NCBI GenBank assembly: GCA_937944055.1
Contig: CALDZJ010000050.1
Location: forward strand, 1-32,310
Source: an uncultured Verrucomicrobiales bacterium
GTDB taxonomy: Bacteria > Verrucomicrobiota > Verrucomicrobiia > Verrucomicrobiales > Akkermansiaceae
Reading direction: 5' to 3'
Length of the DNA stretch: 32,310 nt
The translations under genes and the position numbers were made by a program. The notes below the pieces were generated by a model. That model had not been told where the DNA came from. It saw nothing but the letters and a program-made list of their open reading frames with translations, and made no database searches. Shown piece after piece: positions 23,797 through 31,347 of the stretch (the first letter of the stretch is position 1; the number at the start of each line of letters is the position of its first letter).

Positions 23797-25137
23797 ATGA
23801 AGATTGTTTCGATTTCTCTGTCCTTCGTGCCGGTGGTGACGCGGGTCCCTTTAAAGTTCGGGGATCAGGTCTTGAAAGAGGTGAGCTGCGCGCGGGTGAG
23901 TGTGGAGGTGGAGGAGGCGGGACAGCGGGTGCTCGGCTGGGCGGAGACTCCGCTGAGTGTGGCGTGGGTGTGGCCGGCGAATCTGGGTTATGTGGAGCGG
24001 GAGGAGAGATTGAAGGCTTTTTGTGAAAAATTGCGGGAAGATTTAGAGGGAAATCTGGGTGAGGGGCATCCTTTTGTGATGGGGCATCGATACATTGAGG
24101 GGCGCTTGCATGAGCGATTAGGAGAGGAGAATGCGGGGCGAGCTGCGGGGGAGGAGATGCCGCATTTGGCAGCCTTGGTGTGTTTGTCAGCCTTCGATCT
24201 CGCTTTGTATGATGGCTTTGGGAAATTGCACGGAGTGGGGGCCTTCGAGTGCCTGAGCGAGGAGTGGCTGGGGGAAGCGGATTTAGCAAAATTCTTAGAA
24301 CCGGCTGAGAAATTTTCGGGGAAATATCCGAGTGATTATATGGTGGAGCCTGAGATGCGGCAGCCGGTGTGGCACTTGGTGGGGGGGCTGGATCCGATCT
24401 GTGAGGAGGAGTTGACGGGGGATGAGCCAGATGATGGTTATCCAGTTTTATTGCGGGACTGGATCCGGCGTGATGGCTTGCGCTGCTTGAAGATTAAGTT
24501 ACGGGGGAATGACTTGGAGTGGGATTTCGAGAGACTGGTGGCGATTGGGAAAATTTCTCAGGAAGAGGGGGTGACTCATTTGACGACGGACTTTAATTGC
24601 ATGGTGACGGATCCGGATTATGTGAATGAGATTCTGGATCGAGTGAAGGCGGACTATGCGGAGATTTATGAGCGGATCGTGTATGTGGAGCAGCCCTTTC
24701 CGTATGATCTGGAGGCGAATCAGATTCAGGTGCACTCGGTGAGTGCACGCAAGCCGCTCTTTATGGATGAGAGCGCGCATGATTGGCGCTATGTACGGCT
24801 GGGACTAGACTTAGGGTGGACGAGTGTGGCGCTGAAGACCTGTAAGACTTTGACGGGAGCGATCCTGAGCCTTTGCTGGGCGAAGGAGCATGGGATGACT
24901 TTGATGGTGCAGGATCTGACGAATCCCCGCCTCGCGCAGGTGCCGCATGTCTTACTCGCGGCGTATGCGGGGACGATCTGTGGGGTGGAGAGTAATGGGA
25001 TGCAGTTTTATCCGGAGGCTTCTCGGGAGTTTTTAAAGGTGCACCCGGGCTTATATCAGAGGAGGGATGGGGTGCTGGATTTGAGCAGTCTGAGCGGGCC
25101 GGGCTTCGGCTATGCGGGGGTGGAGGAGCTGGCTTAG
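23797..25137 (+). CDS. Enolase-superfamily (mandelate racemase/muconate lactonizing type) enzyme
   Basis: A 446-residue enzyme counted from the ATG at 23797 (MKIVSISLSFVPV). In-frame starts at 23761 and 23764 would add 11-12 residues. The catalytic set of the muconate-lactonizing/mandelate racemase branch is complete: KxK in CLKIKLRG (Lys232, Lys234), metal ligands Asp265 (TTDFN), Glu298 (VEQPF) and Asp324 (FMDES), and Lys347 (VALKTCK). All members abstract a proton alpha to a carboxylate using Mg2+. Whether this one is a dehydratase, epimerase or cycloisomerase is not clear. At 446 residues it is longer than most (about 370), mainly through an extended N-terminal lid domain. It sits between the FAD monooxygenase and pyrE on the same strand. 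Confidence 0.87.
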   Translation: MKIVSISLSFVPVVTRVPLKFGDQVLKEVSCARVSVEVEEAGQRVLGWAETPLSVAWVWPANLGYVEREERLKAFCEKLREDLEGNLGEGHPFVMGHRYIEGRLHERLGEENAGRAAGEEMPHLAALVCLSAFDLALYDGFGKLHGVGAFECLSEEWLGEADLAKFLEPAEKFSGKYPSDYMVEPEMRQPVWHLVGGLDPICEEELTGDEPDDGYPVLLRDWIRRDGLRCLKIKLRGNDLEWDFERLVAIGKISQEEGVTHLTTDFNCMVTDPDYVNEILDRVKADYAEIYERIVYVEQPFPYDLEANQIQVHSVSARKPLFMDESAHDWRYVRLGLDLGWTSVALKTCKTLTGAILSLCWAKEHGMTLMVQDLTNPRLAQVPHVLLAAYAGTICGVESNGMQFYPEASREFLKVHPGLYQRRDGVLDLSSLSGPGFGYAGVEELA

Positions 25138-25222
25138 CGCTCACTTAAGGCTGCTGGGGGAGGTGGATTTATGATGACGGGGATTGAGTTTTAGAAATGG
25201 CTCCGGCAGGATCATCTCTTCT

Positions 25223-25780
25223 ATGAGCGCTAAGGATGAGTTAAAGGGGATGTTGTTAGAGAAGTCTGTCCGGACGGGGGAGTTTACTTTGGCATCTGGG
25301 AAGAAGAGCGATCTTTACGTGGATTGCCGTTTAACGGCTTTAGATAATCGTGGAGCGGGTTGGATTGGCGAGGCGGGCTGGGATTTGGTGAGGGAGAAGA
25401 TGGAGGCAGAGGATTTAGCGGTGGATGCGATCGGCGGGATGACGATGGGAGCTGATCCGATTTCTCTGGTGGTGGGGATGGCAAGTGCGGGGCATGAGAG
25501 GGCCTTGCAGGTGTTTAACATTCGCAAGGAGCCGAAGGGGCATGGTCGGGGAAAGCAGATTGAGGGAAATTTTAGAGAAGGGGATCAGGTGGTGGTGGTG
25601 GATGATGTGATTACGACGGGTGGATCGACTTTAAAGGCGATCGAGGCGATCCGTGCAGGTGGCGGGACGGTGGTGTTTTGTCTGGTCTTGGTGGATCGGG
25701 AAGAGGGGGGGCGCGCGGCGATTGAGGCAGAGGGGGTGCCTGTGGTGAGTATTTTTACGCGGAGTGAGTTGCTCGGGTAG
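25223..25780 (+). CDS. pyrE: Orotate phosphoribosyltransferase
   Basis: A 185-residue enzyme making orotidine 5'-phosphate from orotate and PRPP in pyrimidine synthesis. The start is the ATG at 25223 (MSAKDELKGMLLEKSVRTGEF); a longer frame from 25184 adds 13 unrelated residues. Family blocks are FTLASGKKSDLYVDCR, the PRPP-binding motif QVVVVDDVITTGGST, and IGGMTMGADPIS. Length agrees with short bacterial PyrE. It is flanked by genes of other pathways, so there is no pyrimidine operon here. Confidence 0.93.
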   Translation: MSAKDELKGMLLEKSVRTGEFTLASGKKSDLYVDCRLTALDNRGAGWIGEAGWDLVREKMEAEDLAVDAIGGMTMGADPISLVVGMASAGHERALQVFNIRKEPKGHGRGKQIEGNFREGDQVVVVDDVITTGGSTLKAIEAIRAGGGTVVFCLVLVDREEGGRAAIEAEGVPVVSIFTRSELLG

Positions 25781-25859
25781 TGTGAGAGTGGAGAGGGTGA
25801 GAGTGCGGGAGAGAGTTTGCTCTTTCCGTGACGAGGCTGGTCGGGTTTGATTCGTATTT

Positions 25860-26228
25860 ATGAGTAACTTAGTGATTACGGGTCTTTTGGTGGGGGCTTT
25901 GGCGGGCTTGGTGGGTGCGCTTTGTGGTGTGGGTGGAGGAATCATCATGGTGCCGGCTTTTGTGCTAGCTTTTGGGATGAGTCAGAAGGTGGCGGTGGCG
26001 ACTTCTTTAGCGGTGGTGGTGGTGGCTGGCTTATCGGGGACGATCAATAATGCGGTGAAATCTGAGCTGATTGATTGGCGGGTGGTGGCGGTGACTGCGG
26101 CGGGAGCGGCGGTGGCCTCATGGTTGGGCGCGGATTGGATGAGGAGTCTGAGCAATGTGCATTTGCAGAAGGGCTTTGCGATTTTATTGATTCTGGTGGG
26201 GGTGAGGATGCTCTTGATGAAAGGGTAA
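25860..26228 (+). CDS. Half-size TauE/SafE family permease
   Basis: A 122-residue membrane protein with about four helices. The signature block GALAGLVGALCGVGGGIIMVPAFVLAFGMSQKVAVATSLAVV matches the N-terminal repeat of TauE/SafE (DUF81) anion exporters, which are linked with sulfite or sulfoacetate. Full-length members have two such repeats in about 250-270 residues; this gene encodes only one repeat and ends cleanly with a stop. The remainder of the region shows no second half, and the next gene begins 19 bases later. It could function as a homodimer, like other half-size members, or be a truncated relic. There is no frameshifted second repeat in the following 300 bases. Confidence 0.8.
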   Translation: MSNLVITGLLVGALAGLVGALCGVGGGIIMVPAFVLAFGMSQKVAVATSLAVVVVAGLSGTINNAVKSELIDWRVVAVTAAGAAVASWLGADWMRSLSNVHLQKGFAILLILVGVRMLLMKG

Positions 26229-26247
26229 ACGGGCCTAGGTTCTGGGT

Positions 26248-27399
26248 GTGGATTCGATCACACAAGCAGCCTTAGGGGGCGTGGTAGGAGAGCTGGTGCT
26301 CGGCAAGAAGTTGGGGTGGCGGGGAATGGCTTGGGGGATGCTTTTTGGCACCTTGCCGGATCTCGATGTGTTGTTTAGCCCTTGGCTGGAGGTGACCGAG
26401 CGCTTGCGCTGGCACCGGGGAATTTCACATTCGATTTTAATGATGGGGCTGGCGAGTTTGGTCTTTGCGAAGCCGCTGGCGCGCCTGCACCGAGGGAGAG
26501 GGCTGAGTGTAAAACGTGCGGGGTATTTCGTGTTCTTAGCGTGGAGTACGCATGTTTTGATTGATGTTTTTACGAGTTACGGAACCCAGATTTATGAGCC
26601 GTTTTCGGATCACCGGGTCTCAACGGGGAACCTCTTTATCATCGATCTTTTTTTCACTCTGCCTTTGTTACTGTGTGTTTTTTATCGTTTGTGGATGGGG
26701 TTGGTGAGCTTGAAGTGCTGGGTGCTTTGGAGGCGAGGCGGGGCCGAGTCTAAGGGGGATGAGTTGCCGAAGTATCCGGACTGTTCACGGCGTTTTGCGG
26801 GCTCAATGGTTCTGTTGAGCTCACTTTATGTGGTGTTTAGTTTTGTGATGAAGCTGTGGGCGGTGGATCAAATCGGCAGGCACATGGAGGAGGAGATTCC
26901 CAATGGTTCATTAGTGATGGTGGCGCCGAGTCCTCTGAATACGATTCTTTGGCGAGGCTTGGTGGAGACGGAAGCGGGCTACTTTGTGACGTATTGGTCG
27001 CCCTTTGATGATGGGGCCGCAAAGTTTGATTTTTTGGCGAAGGGGCGTGATGCGGCGAAGCTCTTTGAGGGGGAAAAGAGCTTTGAGACGTTGAAGTGGT
27101 TTGCGAAGGGGCATTGGGTGGCTAGGGCAAGTCCGGGGGGGAAGGTGATCTTTATCAATATGCGCTTTGGGGAGTTTAGAAACCAAGAGACGAAGCGTCT
27201 GGTGCCGATGTTCCAGTGGCTCTTGGAGTATGATGATGATGGGAAGATGCGGGCGACTTCTTACCGTCCGCGGGACTTAGACTTTAAGAGGGCACTGGCT
27301 TTTATCTGGGAGAGGCTCAAGGGGGAGCGGGAAGGCTGGGAGGAGATGGATTGGGGGGAGGAGCGAAATTCTTTCGGTCAATTCAGGACCGCGTTGTAA
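26248..27399 (+). CDS. YdjM/DUF457-type membrane-bound metal-dependent hydrolase
   Basis: A 383-residue protein starting at a GTG (MDSITQAALGGVVGELVLGKK). Residues 1-150 hold the YdjM/DUF457 core: GTLPDLDVL, RLRWHRGISHSIL and STHVLIDVFTSYGTQIYEPFSDHRVS, with conserved Asp and His residues presumed to bind metal inside a membrane bundle of about five helices. A further helix near 190 precedes a C-terminal soluble region of about 180 residues without a recognised domain, ending in a Glu/Trp-rich tail. Short E. coli YdjM lacks this C-terminal part; long forms are known in marine bacteria. Substrate is unknown. The gene lies 19 bases after the permease gene on the same strand and ends 11 bases before the next start. 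Confidence 0.78.
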   Translation: MDSITQAALGGVVGELVLGKKLGWRGMAWGMLFGTLPDLDVLFSPWLEVTERLRWHRGISHSILMMGLASLVFAKPLARLHRGRGLSVKRAGYFVFLAWSTHVLIDVFTSYGTQIYEPFSDHRVSTGNLFIIDLFFTLPLLLCVFYRLWMGLVSLKCWVLWRRGGAESKGDELPKYPDCSRRFAGSMVLLSSLYVVFSFVMKLWAVDQIGRHMEEEIPNGSLVMVAPSPLNTILWRGLVETEAGYFVTYWSPFDDGAAKFDFLAKGRDAAKLFEGEKSFETLKWFAKGHWVARASPGGKVIFINMRFGEFRNQETKRLVPMFQWLLEYDDDGKMRATSYRPRDLDFKRALAFIWERLKGEREGWEEMDWGEERNSFGQFRTAL

Positions 27400-27410
27400 G
27401 GTGTTTTACG

Positions 27411-28223
27411 ATGAGGAGTATGACTTTCGCAGGGTGGCGCTTTGGGGTGGCTGATTTTTCGACAAGTGAGCCTTTGTTGAATGGTGAGTTGATCAAGGCG
27501 AGTGGCTTGGATTTTATTGAGCCGGGATTGGCAAAGGTGGCGGCGATGCCAGAGGAGGATTTTTTGAGGGCAGTGGGGCGGCTCCGTGATGCTGAGGTGC
27601 CGGTGCGGTCGATGAATTGGTTTTTGCCGCCAAGTCTTAAGGTGGTGGGGCGTGATGTGGATGATGAGAAATCGTGCGTGTTCTTAAGGCATGCTTTGGG
27701 GCGGGCTGCGGAGCTGGGGGCGAGGGCGGTGGTCTTTGGGAGCCCGGCGTCGCGCAGTATTCCGGTGGGTTGGGCTGAGCTGGAGGCGCGGGAGCAGATG
27801 CTGCGCTTTTGTCGGCTGGCGGCGGAGATGATCCGGGAGGGTGATTGGGATTTACGAATCGCGGTGGAGCATGTGAATCAGAGCGAGACGAATTTTCTAA
27901 ATACCTTTGCGGATGCGCTGGCGATGGTGAGGGAGATTGATCGGGCGGAGATTGGGCTGGCGGCGGATTTTTATCATTTCGCGATGGAGGGGGAGGCTAC
28001 CGATGTGGTGCGAGAGGCGGCGGATTTGATCTGTGCGGTGCAGGTGGCGGATCCGAGGGGGCGGGTTTTCCCGAGAGGCGGGGTGGAGATTCCGGGGATG
28101 ATTCCGTTTTTTGAGCAGCTGGCGGGAATTGGGTATGGCGGTGGGGTGACGGTTGAGGCTAAGGTTGGGAAATCTCTTGCTGATGATTGCGCCTCGGCAG
28201 CAGACTTTTTTGAGAGTATTTGA
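27411..28223 (+). CDS. Sugar phosphate isomerase/epimerase-like TIM-barrel protein
   Basis: A 270-residue member of the xylose isomerase-like TIM-barrel (AP endonuclease family 2) group. Start ATG 27411 (MRSMTFAGWRFGVADF) is preferred; ATG 27420 is equally plausible, and an upstream frame overlapping the previous gene lacks family character. Metal-site blocks are visible: AVEHVNQSETNF (Glu), LAADFYHFAMEGE (Asp and His), CAVQVADPRGRVFPRGGVEIPG and TVEAKVGKSL (Glu). Members isomerise or epimerise sugars or inositols, though many have unknown substrates. The neighbouring cytochrome and propeller genes start 22 bases downstream. Confidence 0.82.
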   Translation: MRSMTFAGWRFGVADFSTSEPLLNGELIKASGLDFIEPGLAKVAAMPEEDFLRAVGRLRDAEVPVRSMNWFLPPSLKVVGRDVDDEKSCVFLRHALGRAAELGARAVVFGSPASRSIPVGWAELEAREQMLRFCRLAAEMIREGDWDLRIAVEHVNQSETNFLNTFADALAMVREIDRAEIGLAADFYHFAMEGEATDVVREAADLICAVQVADPRGRVFPRGGVEIPGMIPFFEQLAGIGYGGGVTVEAKVGKSLADDCASAADFFESI

Positions 28224-28245
28224 TGTTTAGCCCCTTTTGTTAAGA

Positions 28246-29199
28246 ATGCTTCTGTTGCTGATCTTTGTTTTAGGAATCTCCGTGAGTTTCGGGGAGGAGC
28301 TTAGCTATGATCCGATGCCGATGGGCACTCGGGAGCGTCCGCTCATTTTACGGAGTTTCGTGCCGGATCCGGGATTAGATCCGGGGGTGTTTGCGAATCA
28401 TGGAAAGGCGGCAAGATCATCAAAATATAGTCCGAAAGAGGGGAATGATATCAAGGGTGATTATGAAATGATCAAGCTGATTCCGGGGGCGATTACGGTG
28501 AACCATGGGCCGAGTCTTTCTTATGTTTGGGATACGACGGAGTGCCGTATGCTCTATGCTTGGCAGGGTGGTTTTCTGGATCTCTTTCCTTATTGGGGCG
28601 AGGAGGGCGCGGGGGCTCGGCGATCCTTCGATTATAGTCCGAGACTCGTAGGGAATCTGTTTTATCTGGCAGAGCCTGCCCTGCGGGCGGAACCGAAATA
28701 TCTTGGTTATTCTATCTCGAAGGAAGGGCTGCCGATCTTCCGATTTAAGCTTGGGGAGGCGGAGTATGCGCAGTGGGTGGAGCCGGTGAATCGGAGTTTT
28801 ACTTTTAAAATTAGCACGGCGCGTGGTGGGCGAGTTGATCGGACGATTTACACTGGTGAGCTGATTTCACGGCATCAGGGCTATGATCGGGATTTGAAGA
28901 TTCAGGAGGCGAGCGTGGCGGCGGGGGAGCGAGTTTTTAAAGCATACGGCTGCATCGCTTGTCATTCAGCGGATGGTTCAAAGGGGCATGGGCCGAGCCT
29001 TAAGGGGCTCTACGGAAGGATGCGCCCGATTGTGGAAACGGAGCCGGTCTTGGCGGATGAGGCTTACTTGAAGGAGTCGCTCACGAAGCCCAATGCGAAG
29101 ACGGCAGAGGGTTTTCCGACGGGTTACATGCCGCCTTATCGCTTAAAAGATGTGGAGGTGGCTTCTTTGATGCTTTTTATAAAATCCCTCGCGCCATGA
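28246..29199 (+). CDS. Secreted c-type cytochrome with large N-terminal domain
   Basis: A 317-residue exported protein. The start is ATG 28246, giving the signal peptide MLLLLIFVLGISVSFGEE; an in-frame TTG at 28237 is less likely. The N-terminal ~220 residues form a domain of unknown function (with motifs NHGPSLSYVWDTTECRMLYAWQ and FRFKLGEAEYAQWVEPV), recognised here only as typical of PVC periplasmic proteins. The C-terminal cytochrome domain has one heme site, CIACH (Cys236, Cys239, His240), and a likely axial Met295 in TGYMPPYRL. Electron transfer in the periplasm is inferred. Its last bases overlap the next gene in ATGA, so translation is coupled. Confidence 0.85.
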   Translation: MLLLLIFVLGISVSFGEELSYDPMPMGTRERPLILRSFVPDPGLDPGVFANHGKAARSSKYSPKEGNDIKGDYEMIKLIPGAITVNHGPSLSYVWDTTECRMLYAWQGGFLDLFPYWGEEGAGARRSFDYSPRLVGNLFYLAEPALRAEPKYLGYSISKEGLPIFRFKLGEAEYAQWVEPVNRSFTFKISTARGGRVDRTIYTGELISRHQGYDRDLKIQEASVAAGERVFKAYGCIACHSADGSKGHGPSLKGLYGRMRPIVETEPVLADEAYLKESLTKPNAKTAEGFPTGYMPPYRLKDVEVASLMLFIKSLAP

Positions 29200-30653
29200 A
29201 ATCGTTCCTATTTTTAGTTCTGGTTGCTCCGCTCTTGGCTGGGCCCTATGCGATCGATGATCTGCCTTTCCCAAAGGGGGTGCCGGCGGAGGTAGGGGCG
29301 ATCGATTTTGCGCCAGACGGGACTTTTTTCGTAGCCTTGCGGCGGGGAGATGTGTTGCGCGCCACTCCTACGGCGAAGGTGGCGGATTGGAGATGGGAGC
29401 GCTTTGCAGGTGGGTTTCACAATGCTTGCGGGTTAGATGCGCTCAGTCGCGATCAAGTCCGGGTTTCTCAAATGGCGGAGCTGACGGAGGCTAGCGATAC
29501 GGATGGAGATGGGAGGGCGGATGAGTATCGGGTTTTTGCGGCGGGCTGGGGTCTTTCTGGAAATTATCATGAGACGACTACTCTTTGCGATGATGGCGAG
29601 GGGGGGTATTACCTTGCGGTGGGGACGGCTTCCCACAATGGTCCGACGGGACAATATACGATCGGGGAGTATTCTAAAGTGGGGCGGCGAGGGCGTAATT
29701 TTGCGGCGGTCAAGTGGAGGGGCTGCACGCTGCACTGTGATGCGAGGGGGAATCTGACTCCGTTTTGTTATGGCTTGCGCATGCATAATGGGATTCACCG
29801 AGATTCTCTCGGGAATCTCTGGTGTGGGGATAATCAGGGTGATTGGAAGGCGGCAACGCCGCTCTATCATCTTAGGAAAGGGAAATTTTATGGCCACCCA
29901 AGCTCTCTGGTGTGGGATCCGCGCTGGCCGAAGGAGCGAGATCCGCTGGATTCTTACCGGAGTGATTTAGCGACTTATAATAAACATCGTACTTGGCCAG
30001 CGGTGCAGATTCCGCATCAGGAGATGAATCGCTCAGCTGGTGAGCCTTATGAGATTCCTGAGAGCTTTCCGCACTTTCCGGGGCAGATGCTTTTACCAGA
30101 TAATAATGGTCAGCGGATCACGCGCATCATGTTGGAGAAGGTGAATGGCGTCTATCAAGGGGCCTGTACGCATTTTTTGGATACGAAGGACTTACGGAGT
30201 GGGAATCATCGGATTCGTTTTAGTCCAGATGGGCAGCAGATTTATGTGGGCCAGACGGTCCGAGGGTGGGGGGAATCGGCAGAGGGGGTGCAGCGTCTCA
30301 CGCCGAAGAAGAAGCAAGAGCCCTTCGATATTGCGACTTTGAGGATTTTGTCGAATGGTTTTGAGATTACGTTTACTCGGGAGTTAGGGCGTGATTTACG
30401 GAAAGGGGATCTTAGTTTCCAGTCCTTTGTCTATCAGCCGCGTTGGTCATATGGCTCGGCGCCGGAGGATCAGTTTCGCAATGAGCTTAGTGCATTGACG
30501 AAAACGGGGGAGGGCAAATACGCGGTGTCATTGGAAGATTTCCACCCGGGGCGAGTTTATCGATTAGATGTGAATGGGAGGGTGAAGTCGCAGGACGGTG
30601 AACGGATTCAAAATACTCTCTTTTATTATACTGCGAATGAGGTGCCGGAGTAG
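29196..30653 (+). CDS. Secreted beta-propeller protein of the PVC dehydrogenase type
   Basis: A 485-residue exported protein with signal peptide MKSFLFLVLVAPLLAGPY. The mature part starts with a propeller-like pattern (EVGAIDFAPDGTFFVALRRGDVLRA) typical of soluble-quinoprotein-glucose-dehydrogenase-like six-bladed propellers. Later blades include DTDGDGRADEYRVFAAGWG (calcium-binding-like), GLRMHNGIHRDSLGNLWCGDNQGDW, LLPDNNGQRITRIMLE and RIRFSPDGQQIYVGQT. The C-terminal ~110 residues form a beta-rich region. It overlaps the cytochrome gene by four bases and probably passes electrons to it. A quinoprotein sugar or alcohol dehydrogenase is plausible; cofactor and substrate are unproven. Confidence 0.8.
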   Translation: MKSFLFLVLVAPLLAGPYAIDDLPFPKGVPAEVGAIDFAPDGTFFVALRRGDVLRATPTAKVADWRWERFAGGFHNACGLDALSRDQVRVSQMAELTEASDTDGDGRADEYRVFAAGWGLSGNYHETTTLCDDGEGGYYLAVGTASHNGPTGQYTIGEYSKVGRRGRNFAAVKWRGCTLHCDARGNLTPFCYGLRMHNGIHRDSLGNLWCGDNQGDWKAATPLYHLRKGKFYGHPSSLVWDPRWPKERDPLDSYRSDLATYNKHRTWPAVQIPHQEMNRSAGEPYEIPESFPHFPGQMLLPDNNGQRITRIMLEKVNGVYQGACTHFLDTKDLRSGNHRIRFSPDGQQIYVGQTVRGWGESAEGVQRLTPKKKQEPFDIATLRILSNGFEITFTRELGRDLRKGDLSFQSFVYQPRWSYGSAPEDQFRNELSALTKTGEGKYAVSLEDFHPGRVYRLDVNGRVKSQDGERIQNTLFYYTANEVPE

Positions 30654-30697
30654 GTTAGGGAAGGGTGGAAGGGGAGGCTTTGGGCTGGGAGGGCTGG

Positions 30698-31297
30698 TTA
30701 TTTTTCTTCTGGAGTCTTCATTTGGCGGAAGGTGAGGCTGATGCGGGGAGTTTTGATGGCGGCCATTTTGGGGAGGCAGTGCATCCAGTGGCTTTGGATG
30801 GTTCCTTCCATGAGGAGGAGGCTTCCGTGTTCTAAGGTGGTGGTGATGCGCTCTTTGGTCTGGATGTGTTTGAAGTGGAAGCGCCTCTCTGCGCCGAAGC
30901 TGAGGCAGGCGATCGGGGAGTCTTTCCGGATTGTTGATTCATTATCGCGGTGCCAGGACATGCCCTCTGAGCCATTGTGGTAGAGGTTGAGGAGGCAGGA
31001 GTTAAAGTCCAGCTGGGTTGCTTGTTCGGTGAGGAGCTTTAGTTCGGTGAGGAGGTCTGTCCAGAGGAGGGGGTGCTTTGTGGTGCCTGAGTAGGTGTAG
31101 CTGAGGGCGGGATCTCCATACCAAGCAACTTTGCGTGCGGTGGTGATGGTTTTTCCAAACATTTTAACGATATCGTGCTGCCATGGGATCTCGTCCATGA
31201 GGCGGGTGAAGAAGTGGTCAGCGCGATTGAGAATGGGTCCGTGATTTCTGGCAATGCCGTGGGCGGGGAGGAGGTTCGGCGGGAGTGGTGGCCTCAT
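30698..31297 (-). CDS. AlkB-like 2-oxoglutarate/Fe(II) dioxygenase
   Basis: A 199-residue enzyme of the AlkB family, which oxidatively removes alkyl damage from nucleic acids. Family marks are KVAWYGDPALSYTYSG (substrate-lid region), LNLYHNGSEGMSWHRDNE with the iron ligands His and Asp of HxD, LSFGAERRFHFKH, LEHGSLLLMEG and SHWMHCLP with the third iron His. RISLTFR holds the 2-oxoglutarate-binding arginines. The ATG at 31297 (MRPPLPPNLLPAHG) is chosen. The frame stays open to 31351, but those 18 residues run into the end of the insertion sequence and look like non-native sequence. The resemblance is closest to the ALKBH2/3-like group. It converges with the propeller gene 44 bases away. Confidence 0.87.
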   Translation of the reverse strand: MRPPLPPNLLPAHGIARNHGPILNRADHFFTRLMDEIPWQHDIVKMFGKTITTARKVAWYGDPALSYTYSGTTKHPLLWTDLLTELKLLTEQATQLDFNSCLLNLYHNGSEGMSWHRDNESTIRKDSPIACLSFGAERRFHFKHIQTKERITTTLEHGSLLLMEGTIQSHWMHCLPKMAAIKTPRISLTFRQMKTPEEK

Positions 31298-31347
31298 GGT
31301 GGTCGATGGGTAGCACGGGATTTCACAAAATCCAAAGGACAGGGCGA
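31297..31347. mobile_element. Probable end of the ISAs1 element next to alkB
   Basis: The 50 bases between the alkB ATG and the transposase stop contain GGACAGGGCGATCAAG near 31336-31351. Its CAGGG-like core resembles terminal inverted repeats of ISAs1-type elements. The other end is outside the window, so the repeat cannot be matched. If correct, the element inserted just upstream of alkB and may have displaced or supplied its promoter. Confidence 0.35.

Noticed and set aside
23797-25137. The enolase-superfamily gene as the DgcA partner of the DUF1611 (DgcN-like) protein
   Set aside because: It is more than 6 kb away, in a different gene group, and is over 100 residues longer than typical dipeptide-epimerase-like members.
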